Positions 57,327-64,000 of a stretch of 64,000 bases of DNA are shown piece after piece. Within the stretch, counting starts at the first letter, position 1. Each line of letters begins with the position of its first letter. The stretch lies in the NCBI GenBank assembly GCA_016125255.1, contig WGMD01000003.1:124001-188000 (forward strand). Reading direction: 5' to 3'. The DNA comes from Planctomycetota bacterium (lineage in GTDB: Bacteria > Planctomycetota > Phycisphaerae > Phycisphaerales > Zrk34). The position numbers and the translations under genes were made by a program. A model generated the notes under the pieces. That model was not told the origin of the DNA and did not search any database. It saw only the letters and a list, made by a program, of their open reading frames with translations.

Positions 57327-60092
57327 TCAGGGCTTGATGACGGTTTCGTCGAGGTTCATGATCACATTCGCGGCGGTCGTCCACGTCGCAAGCTCGATGG
57401 GCGACTCGCCGTTCTGCGCGGCCGTGTGCGCCGATTCGATCAGCGCCGCGGCGACGCTGGGGTCGTCGGCGAAGTGCCGCGTCACCTGATCGATCAGCTC
57501 ACGCAACGCGGCGAGCTCCTCCGCACGCGGCGCTCGCGCCAGCAGGCGGCGATACCCGATCGAAAGGCGCGACCCGACCTCCGGCCCGCCCTCGGCGATC
57601 ATCTTCCGCGCCAGCGCCCCCGCCGCTTCCAGGTACACCTCGTCGTTGAGCGTGACCAGCGCGGCCAGCGGGGTGTTCGTGCGGATGCGACGCATCTGAC
57701 AAACCTCCCGGCTCCCCGCGTCGAAATTCAACATCGACGGATACGGGCTTGTGCGACGCCAGTACGTGTACAGCGCCCGCCGATAGCGGTCCTCGTTGTC
57801 GGGCGTCTGCCATTGAGCGCCGCTGTAAATCGCCTTCCAAACGCCCGGCGGCTGCGGCGGCATCACCGGCGGACCGTACATCTTCGCCGACAACAAACCC
57901 GACGCCGCCAGCGCCTGATCGCGCACCTGCTCGGCCGTCAGACGAAAGCGCGGCCCGCGGCTGATGAGCACATTCCGAGGGTCGGCTTCGAGCTTGGCGG
58001 GCGTGAGCTTCGAACTCTGTCGGTACGCCGCGGACATGACCATCTCTTTGAGCATCCTCTTGCGCGACCAGCCGAGCGTGTCGCGGAACTCGATCGCCAT
58101 GAAGTCCAGCAGCGGTTGATCGCTCGGCGGCGTGCCCTGCGTGCCGAAGTCTTCTTCGGTTTCGACAATGCCCATGCCGAACAGCCGCGCCCAGAGCCGA
58201 TTGACCGCCACGCGCGCCGTCAGCGGGTTGGCCGGATCGACGAACCACTGCGCGACGCCCAGTCGATTCGCCGGGGCGCCTTTCGGCAGCGGGCCGAACG
58301 CGGCGGGGATGGTCGCGTGCACTTCATCGCCGTGATCGAGGAAGTTGCCGCGCACCTGGATGAAGGTCTTGCGCTGCTGATTGTCCGGCAGTTCGCGCAT
58401 GATCGGCATGGTCGTCGCGGCCTTGCCCGCCTCGTCCGCTTCCTTCTGAAGCGCCGTGAGGCGTTCGGTGAGCGTCTTCGTCGCCGGGTAGACCGCGCGG
58501 AAGGCGTCATCGAGCATCGCCTGCTGCTCGGTCGTGCGCTTGTCCATATCGATGGCGGCGAGTTGTGCGACATCCACGCCGAGCGACGGCGCGAGTGTTT
58601 TGACGTCCGCGCTGCTGGCGGACAGCCGCACGTGTCCGAGCACCAGACCGTGCCCGTAGAGCTGGCGAATCGTGAACGTCAGCGTCGCGCCGGCGGTGAC
58701 GTCGATCGGCTGCGCCAGTTCGAACATCGCGGCATGGGGCTGGCCTTTCTGTGGTGAAACGGCCCAGCCCGTCTTGTCGACGCCATCGATCGCGCCGCCG
58801 ATCGGCCAGTTATCCTGCTCGAAGTCGGCGCGCCCCTTGGCGAGTTTGATCGGCTTGTCGGCACCGCCTTCGCGGAGCACGAGGGTCAGCTCATTGATGA
58901 CGAAATTCGGGTCGGCCGCCGATCTCCCCGGCCCGCCGCGCGGCAGCGAAGGATCGGTCAATGTTTCGATGCGTACGGCCGTGAGCTTCGAGCCGGGCAA
59001 CGATGCGGTGATTGTGTACGTGTCGGTGTCGGGGAGTGTGCCGGCGGCGAGGATGGAGCCATCGTCCTGCACGGTAAGCTTCGCCCCTCCGGCGCTGACC
59101 GCCTGCATCGGCGCGAGCGTCAGCCACTTCGCCGGCCCGGCGATCTGTTTCTCCCATGCGGTGCGCGCTGCGACGAAATCCGGCGTGATCGTGTCACGCT
59201 CCTTTTGAATCGCCGCGATCTGCGCTGTGAGCGCGGCGAGTCGCTGCGTCTGCTCGATGCTCGGCGTGGGAATGCGCGGGCGATCATCCGGCTTGTCCGA
59301 GTCCTCCGTCTGGTTGAAAAAGGCGTAAAATCCGTAGTATTCCGTCTGCGTGATCGGATCGTACTTGTGCGAGTGACACTTGGCGCAGCCCATCGTCAGA
59401 CCCATCCAGACCTGCACGGTCGTATCGACGCGATCCTTGACCGCCGCGACGCGGAACTCCTCGTCGTCGGTCCCGCCTTCGTCGTTGGTCATCGTGTTGC
59501 GATTGAAAGCGGTGGCGATGAGCTGATCGGTCGTCGCCCCCGGAACCAGGTCGCCGGCGACCTGTTCGAGGGTGAACTCGTCATAAGGCATGTCCACGTT
59601 GTACGCTTCAATGACCCAGTCGCGATAGCGCCAGATATCGCGGTGATTATCTTTTTCATAGCCCTTCGAGTCGGCGTAGCGCGCCAGGTCGAGCCACATC
59701 GACGCCCAATGCTCCCCGTAGCGCGGCGAAGCGAGCAGACGATCGACGACCTTCTCATACGCCTCGGGCGATCGATCGCTGACGAACGCGTCGACTTCGG
59801 CGGGCGTCGGCGGCAGACCGATCAGGTCGAGCGACACGCGGCGAATCAGCGTGGTGCGATCGGCTTCGGGCTCCGGCGAGAGCCCCGCTGCTTCGAGCTT
59901 GGCGAGGACGAAACGGTCGATGGCATTGCGCGGCCAGTCGGTGTGCTTGACCACCGGCGGGTCGAGGCGCTGCGGCGCGATGAACGACCAATGCTTCAGA
60001 GCATCGGCGGCGAACGCATGTGTGGCGAACATCAAAAGGAAAACAAGCGGCAACCCGCTGCGACAAAGCTGTCGAAGACATTGATCGGGCAC
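57327..60092 (-). CDS. DUF1549/DUF1553 protein (planctomycete cytochrome-type, PSCyt2-PSD1)
   Basis: 921 residues from a GTG start with GGAG 8 bp upstream. A signal peptide (LPLVFLLMFATHAFAADA) is followed by DUF1549 (RRVSLDLIGLPPTPAEVDAF) with the CxxCH haem site GCAKCHSHKYDPI. DUF1553 occupies the second half (SRKRMLKEMVMSAAYRQSSK, then LRELIDQVTRHFADDPS). The N-terminal PSCyt1 cytochrome domain that many paralogues carry is absent, so the protein begins directly at HWSFIAPQRLDPP. A LamG/CBM-like segment sits between the two domains. It works with the DUF1501 protein next to it in an unknown envelope process. Confidence 0.9.
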   Translation of the reverse strand: MPDQCLRQLCRSGLPLVFLLMFATHAFAADALKHWSFIAPQRLDPPVVKHTDWPRNAIDRFVLAKLEAAGLSPEPEADRTTLIRRVSLDLIGLPPTPAEVDAFVSDRSPEAYEKVVDRLLASPRYGEHWASMWLDLARYADSKGYEKDNHRDIWRYRDWVIEAYNVDMPYDEFTLEQVAGDLVPGATTDQLIATAFNRNTMTNDEGGTDDEEFRVAAVKDRVDTTVQVWMGLTMGCAKCHSHKYDPITQTEYYGFYAFFNQTEDSDKPDDRPRIPTPSIEQTQRLAALTAQIAAIQKERDTITPDFVAARTAWEKQIAGPAKWLTLAPMQAVSAGGAKLTVQDDGSILAAGTLPDTDTYTITASLPGSKLTAVRIETLTDPSLPRGGPGRSAADPNFVINELTLVLREGGADKPIKLAKGRADFEQDNWPIGGAIDGVDKTGWAVSPQKGQPHAAMFELAQPIDVTAGATLTFTIRQLYGHGLVLGHVRLSASSADVKTLAPSLGVDVAQLAAIDMDKRTTEQQAMLDDAFRAVYPATKTLTERLTALQKEADEAGKAATTMPIMRELPDNQQRKTFIQVRGNFLDHGDEVHATIPAAFGPLPKGAPANRLGVAQWFVDPANPLTARVAVNRLWARLFGMGIVETEEDFGTQGTPPSDQPLLDFMAIEFRDTLGWSRKRMLKEMVMSAAYRQSSKLTPAKLEADPRNVLISRGPRFRLTAEQVRDQALAASGLLSAKMYGPPVMPPQPPGVWKAIYSGAQWQTPDNEDRYRRALYTYWRRTSPYPSMLNFDAGSREVCQMRRIRTNTPLAALVTLNDEVYLEAAGALARKMIAEGGPEVGSRLSIGYRRLLARAPRAEELAALRELIDQVTRHFADDPSVAAALIESAHTAAQNGESPIELATWTTAANVIMNLDETVIKP

Positions 60093-60260
60093 GCGGTGTA
60101 CTCCGAATGTGGGCGGCGGTCCGACGGACCGAAAGTTCTGGCGAGGAATTCAATGGTACGGCCGGGGCGAGGCGGGATCATCTACTGAAACGCCAAAAAA
60201 ACATATTCATTTTGCGCGTTTGGCGATTTGAGGAGCGTCAGATTGCAAAACGAGGTTCAG

Positions 60261-60289
60261 AAAACCCGCTGCAAGCGGCGTCGCCAAAC
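60261..60289. repeat. dispersed palindromic repeat (GCGACGCCGCTTGCGGCG family)
   Basis: Reads CCCGCTGCAAGCGGCGTCGC and then CAAAC. It lies in the 204-bp gap between the ubiE-like gene and the DUF1549 gene; the rest of the gap (60093-60260) holds no recognisable site except a TTTGGCGA/CGCCAAA pair at 60192-60234. Confidence 0.6.
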
Positions 60290-60296
60290 GGGTGGG

Positions 60297-61052
60297 TCAG
60301 GCGAGGCCCAGGTAGGCGATGGCGATGCCGAAGGTCATGGGTTTCTGGGTCACGCTCGTGAAGCCGGCGCCGGTCATCATGTCGACCATCTGCTGGCGGC
60401 CCAGGAACGTGTTGACCGACTGGGGCAGGTACTTGTAGGCCCCGCTGCGATCGCGGGCGATCAGGGTCGCGGTGCGGGGCATGATGTGGCGGAAGAAGAA
60501 GTTGTAGAGCCAGCGGAGGACGGGGTTGGTGGGCAGAGAGAATTCGAGGATGCACAGTCGCCCGCCGGGGCGGAGGACGCGTTTGAATTCAGCGATGGCG
60601 GCGGCGGGGTTGGAGACGTTGCGAATACCGAAAGCAATGGAGACGATGTCGACGCTTTGATCGGCGATGGGCAGGCGCATGGCGTCGCCATCGGTGAAAG
60701 CGCACAGCGTCACGGGCAATGCGGCGTGATCGCGCTTGTGCTCGGCGATGCGGACCATGTTGTGCGTGAAGTCGACACCGATGACGCGATGCGGTTTGGC
60801 GGCGGCGAAGGCCAGCGAAAGATCACCGGTGCCGCAGGCAACGTCGAGAACGGTATCCACGGGCTGGACGCGGCAAAGCTTAACGGCCGCCCGTCGCCAC
60901 GCCTGATCGCGCCAGAGCGAATGAAGCCGATTGTTCAGGTCGTACGATTCGGCGATCGCGCTGAACATCTGCTGCACGCGCGCGGCCTTATCGGCGGCGG
61001 CATGCGGGTTTTGCCGCAAATCGTCGTCCGTCCACGCGGGTTGCCCTTGCAT
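60297..61052 (-). CDS. UbiE/MenG-family methyltransferase
   Basis: 251 residues. VLDVACGTGDLSLAFA is the S-adenosylmethionine motif I, FGIRNVSNPAAAIAEFKRVL motif II, and LRPGGRLCILEFSLPTNPVL motif III, all characteristic of UbiE/MenG (2-methoxy-6-polyprenyl-1,4-benzoquinol or demethylmenaquinol methylase). The ending FGIAIAYLG is also standard. In a planctomycete menaquinone synthesis is likely, so menG would be the more probable role. The start could also be at 61064 (GTG) or 61082 (TTG). Confidence 0.9.
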   Translation of the reverse strand: MQGQPAWTDDDLRQNPHAAADKAARVQQMFSAIAESYDLNNRLHSLWRDQAWRRAAVKLCRVQPVDTVLDVACGTGDLSLAFAAAKPHRVIGVDFTHNMVRIAEHKRDHAALPVTLCAFTDGDAMRLPIADQSVDIVSIAFGIRNVSNPAAAIAEFKRVLRPGGRLCILEFSLPTNPVLRWLYNFFFRHIMPRTATLIARDRSGAYKYLPQSVNTFLGRQQMVDMMTGAGFTSVTQKPMTFGIAIAYLGLA

Positions 61053-61123
61053 CGGGGAGTTCACGCACCGATCATATGCCAAGTCGTATCATCAATCGAA
61101 CGACCTTATCTGGAGCGACTGAC

Positions 61124-61963
61124 ATGATCAGACATTTGATGCTCGCGGGGATGGTGTTGGCGGCGGGTCTGCTGGGCGGATGCAACACGAATCCGGCGAC
61201 GGGCAAGCTGCAGTTCAACACACTCAGTCGGGACGAGGAAATCCAGATCGGCTCCGAGGCCGAGCCGCAGTTCATCACCGAATCCGGCGGGGAGATTCCC
61301 GACGCGACGGTGCAGGCATACGTCAGCGCGATCGGCAAGAAGCTGGCGGCCGTGAGCGAGCGGCCGGACATGCCCTGGGCGTTTCACGCCGTCAACAGCC
61401 CGATCGTCAACGCCTTCGCACTGCCGGGCGGGAAGGTGTTCATCACGCGCGGGCTCATGGAGAAGCTGCACAACGAAGCGGAGATCGCCGCCGTGCTCGG
61501 TCACGAATGCGGACATGTCAACGCCGAGCACATCGGGCAGCAGATGAGCCGGCAGATGGTGCTCAGCGGCGTGCTTCAGGCGGCGGGCGCGGTCAGCGAT
61601 TCGCAATGGATCGGCACGCTCGGCGGCGCGGGCGGGCAGCTTTACCTGCTCAAGTTCGGGCGCGATCAGGAATCGCAGGCGGACGAACTGGGCCTGCGAT
61701 ACATGACCAAGGCGGGGTACGATCCGCATGCGATGCTCGGCGTCATGGAAGTGCTCAAGTCGCTGGGCAACAGCGGACTGGAGATGCTTCAGACCCACCC
61801 CCTGCCCGAAACACGCATCGAGCGCGTCACCCATCTGCTCGACACCGGCTACCGCCGCACCGTCAACAACCCCAGCTTCGTGCTCAAGCCCGACGCTTAT
61901 CAGACCAGCGTGCTGGCGCGGCTGAAAAAACTGCCCCCGGCGCCGCAGCCGAAGCAGCAGTGA
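61124..61963 (+). CDS. M48-family metalloprotease lipoprotein
   Basis: 279 residues. Lipobox LLGGC sets Cys20 as the acylated residue. LGHECGHVNAEH (126-137) carries HExxH (His127, Glu128, His131). The third zinc ligand is Glu in RDQESQADELG (about 186). The protein is a BepA/YcaL-like outer-membrane or periplasmic peptidase of the protein quality-control type. GGAG precedes the ATG. The downstream gene may be a chaperone, so a joint role in envelope protein folding is possible. Confidence 0.9.
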   Translation: MIRHLMLAGMVLAAGLLGGCNTNPATGKLQFNTLSRDEEIQIGSEAEPQFITESGGEIPDATVQAYVSAIGKKLAAVSERPDMPWAFHAVNSPIVNAFALPGGKVFITRGLMEKLHNEAEIAAVLGHECGHVNAEHIGQQMSRQMVLSGVLQAAGAVSDSQWIGTLGGAGGQLYLLKFGRDQESQADELGLRYMTKAGYDPHAMLGVMEVLKSLGNSGLEMLQTHPLPETRIERVTHLLDTGYRRTVNNPSFVLKPDAYQTSVLARLKKLPPAPQPKQQ

Positions 61964-61979
61964 AATGAGTCTGGAACGG

Positions 61980-62100
61980 GGAGTTTGGAGTGCGGAGTGA
62001 AAGGCATTGAAGCGACCCAATAGGCCGCATATGCCTGTTTTACACTCCACATTCCACACTCCCCGTTCCGCACTTCTCTTTCGCTCCCCACTCCGCACTT
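61980..62100. repeat. CTCCGCACT/GGAGTGCGGAGT repeats
   Basis: The left part contains GAGTTTGGAGTGCGGAGTG, the right part ACTCCACATTCCACACTCCC and CCCCACTCCGCACT. The two sides are partly complementary. It matches the repeat used as coding linker at 4266-4300. A TATACT box follows at 62117-62122, 37 bp before the next start. Confidence 0.65.
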
Positions 62101-62158
62101 TGCCACTCAGACGTGCTATACTGCCCGTCTTTGGACGAACTGCTGGAGCCCACGGGTT

Positions 62159-64000
62159 ATGCTCAAATTCTTTGCCAAGTACAACAAGATCATCCTCGTC
62201 GTCGGCGGGTCGCTGCTGATGGTCATTTTCCTGCTCCCCGCCGGCGGACGGTTTCTTCAACCGGACCCGGGCAATCAGACGATCGGCCGGGTTGACGGCA
62301 CGAAGATCACGCTCCGCGAGCAGCAGGAAGCCGCCGCGGAAATCGAACTCGTCAACCGCCTGTTGCCCCAGCTTCAGGGCGCCCTGCCGCATGACGCGCT
62401 GCACTGGCTTTTGCTTGTGAAGGAAGCCCGCAAGAACGGGCTCTACGTGGCGGCGGAGCAGGTGCATCCGTTCCTGGATCAGATGGCGGCCAACGGCGTC
62501 AACGTGGCGGCGATGCTTCAAGCCAACGGCGCCAGCGTCGACTTCGCCGTGCAGGCGCTTCAGCATCTTGAGATGATCGAAGGGCTCAGCCGGCTCATCA
62601 CCGCCGCCGAGCATCCCTCCGAGCCGCGACTGGCGCACTTCGCGCAGGACATTCACTCGACGGCGACCGCCGATGTCGTCGGCATCGACGCGGACTTCCT
62701 CGGCGCCGATGCGCCCAAACCGACCAATGATGACATTCAGAAGCTCTTCGCCGAGTACAAGGACGACATCCCCGGCCGCAGCGAACCGTACGGGTTCGGC
62801 TATCGTCTGCCGGCCCGGGTGAAGCTCGAGTATCTGAGCGTGCCGCTGAAGCGCGTCGCCAATTCGATCACGGTCGATGAAGTCGAAGCACAGAAGTATT
62901 ACGCGACGCATCCCGAAGATTACATGCCCGCACCCGCGGCCGATGAGAAGAAGGACGACAAGGCCGCCGCCCCGAAGGAGCCGCTGCCCTACCGTCAGGT
63001 CCGCGACCGGGTCATCGCCGCCGTGACGGACAAGATGGCCAAGGAGAAGCAGGACAGGATCGTCAAGCAGATCGTCGCGATGGTCGCTGAGCACAATCGC
63101 CAGCTCAAGCGCGATGAGCAGAATTACCTGATCCTCACGCCCGAGCACACCCCGCTCGCCTACGAGACGATCACGCAGCAGATTCAAAAGGACTTCGGCG
63201 TACTGCTGGACGTCATCCGCGTTGAAGGCCGCTGGCTGACGTTCTCGGACATCAGAAAGCTCGAGGGCTTCGGCGGCGCGGGATTCGAGATGGCGGGCAA
63301 GCAGGTCAACGTGCTGCCGTACATCGCATCGATCAAGCAATTCGATCCGAATCCGGCCAATCCGCTTGTCAATCTTCGCCTTCAGGTCAACGTCAGCTCG
63401 CGCGCCGTCAGCGACGGGGCCGGCAATCAGTACATCTTCCGCGTGCTCGTCGCCGACCCGGCGCATGAGCCCAAACTGCTCGACGAAGTGCTCGACGATG
63501 TGACCCGCGACGCCAAGCGCCTCGCCGCCTACAACCTCCTCAAAGATCGCACCGACAAGATCCTCGAACGCGTCAAGACCGACGGACTCGACAAGGTCGC
63601 CGAGGCGTACAAGACGAAGGTCGAAAAGGTCGGCCCATTCTCCGGGCGCGATCAGCAGACGATGATGATGAGCGGCGGGAAACTCGAAGTGCCCACGCTT
63701 CCCGTCGTCGGCAAGAGCAAGGCGTTCGTCGAACAGGTCTTTGATATGTGCCAGAAGGCCCAGACCGCCGGCGGCATCGCCAAGGCCCCCGCGGATCAGA
63801 CCCTGGCGGTCATCCCCATCGACACCGCGCAGAAAGTCGTCATCGTCAAGCTCGTTTCGTATGAGCCGATCGACGAAGGCACGTATGAGCGGCTCAAGCC
63901 CATGTTCGCCCGCGGCCTGATCCAGTCCAACGCCACCGCCCTCACCGCCGACTACTCCCCCCTGACCCTCGACGCCCTCAAAAAGCGCCTCAACTACGTC
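62159..64000 (+). CDS. SurA/PpiD-like periplasmic chaperone, 3' end outside window
   Basis: 614 codons are visible and the frame stays open to the edge. An N-terminal membrane anchor (IILVVGGSLLMVIFLLPAGG) precedes a SurA-N-type helical domain (TIGRVDGTKITLREQQEAAA, LHWLLLVKEARKNGLYVAAE). A second part follows with a possible disrupted rotamase segment (about 250-420) and extended helices (LLKDRTDKILERVKTDGLDK). Low-complexity DEKKDDKAAAPKEP lies near residue 265. Membrane-anchored chaperones of the PpiD group have this layout; catalytic prolyl-isomerase residues could not be confirmed. ATG at 62159 has GGAG 11 bp upstream. Confidence 0.65.
   Translation, partial: MLKFFAKYNKIILVVGGSLLMVIFLLPAGGRFLQPDPGNQTIGRVDGTKITLREQQEAAAEIELVNRLLPQLQGALPHDALHWLLLVKEARKNGLYVAAEQVHPFLDQMAANGVNVAAMLQANGASVDFAVQALQHLEMIEGLSRLITAAEHPSEPRLAHFAQDIHSTATADVVGIDADFLGADAPKPTNDDIQKLFAEYKDDIPGRSEPYGFGYRLPARVKLEYLSVPLKRVANSITVDEVEAQKYYATHPEDYMPAPAADEKKDDKAAAPKEPLPYRQVRDRVIAAVTDKMAKEKQDRIVKQIVAMVAEHNRQLKRDEQNYLILTPEHTPLAYETITQQIQKDFGVLLDVIRVEGRWLTFSDIRKLEGFGGAGFEMAGKQVNVLPYIASIKQFDPNPANPLVNLRLQVNVSSRAVSDGAGNQYIFRVLVADPAHEPKLLDEVLDDVTRDAKRLAAYNLLKDRTDKILERVKTDGLDKVAEAYKTKVEKVGPFSGRDQQTMMMSGGKLEVPTLPVVGKSKAFVEQVFDMCQKAQTAGGIAKAPADQTLAVIPIDTAQKVVIVKLVSYEPIDEGTYERLKPMFARGLIQSNATALTADYSPLTLDALKKRLNYV

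Noticed and set aside
61106..63466. Minus-strand open frame of 786 residues
   Set aside because: Spans the M48 gene, the intergenic repeats and the chaperone gene antisense; no motif.

Overview
The window is high-GC bacterial DNA that best fits a member of the Planctomycetota, most likely the class Phycisphaerae. The reasons are a DUF1501 plus DUF1549/DUF1553 gene pair, pseudopilins of the DUF1559-like type, ECF sigma factors coupled to FecR-type anti-sigma proteins with large ectodomains, PEP-CTERM-like secreted proteins, and a GldA/GldF/GldG plus DUF4340 exporter. No complete mobile element, CRISPR array, rRNA or tRNA was recognised. Intergenic DNA is rich in several families of short palindromic or tandem repeats, some of which also lie inside genes.

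Layout. 1-520 (-): partial Lrp/AsnC-like protein. 580-11234: two divergent cassettes starting about 150 bp apart. Each reads ECF sigma factor, FecR-type membrane anti-sigma with a carbohydrate-binding-like or LamG ectodomain, one or two PEP-CTERM-like secreted proteins, then a pseudopilin. The left arm also holds a chimeric gene, made of a pseudopilin head and an anti-sigma tail, that looks like the scar of a tandem duplication and deletion. 11437-16030: secreted alpha/beta hydrolase, MoxR ATPase, gpsA and a GNAT acetyltransferase. 16125-18919: operon of a PhyH dioxygenase, a Gfo/Idh/MocA oxidoreductase and a TIM-barrel sugar isomerase. 18996-29832 (-): rplK-rplA-rplJ-rplL-rpoB-rpoC. 29972-36494: a cysteine-free family-4-like uracil-DNA glycosylase, a VOC protein, two small secreted or membrane proteins, an alpha/beta hydrolase, a zinc-ribbon protein whose tail runs into repeats, rplU and an MFS transporter. 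36570-38963 (-): transaldolase and a Ser/Thr kinase. 39140-45322: the four-gene Gld-like ABC exporter. 45348-45930: a DUF433/DUF5615 toxin-antitoxin-like pair with a frameshifted second gene. 45963-51465 (-): a GH20-like enzyme, a large secreted protein flanked by two 128-bp repeats, and purF. 51694-55675: dnaG-rpoD with a possible structured leader. 55763-60092 (-): DUF1501 and DUF1549/DUF1553. 60297-64000: ubiE/menG, an M48 lipoprotein peptidase and a partial SurA/PpiD-like chaperone.

How the genes work together. The core is housekeeping (transcription, ribosome, replication priming, purine synthesis). The accessory part is dominated by the cell envelope. The strongest candidate for an undescribed system is the doubled sigma/anti-sigma/sorted-protein/pseudopilin cassette at 580-11234. 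Its gene order is conserved in both arms, many of its genes are joined by short stop-start overlaps, and in the right arm the anti-sigma ectodomain is of the same type (LamG) as the secreted proteins encoded next to it. All functions were assigned by reading motifs; no database search was possible.
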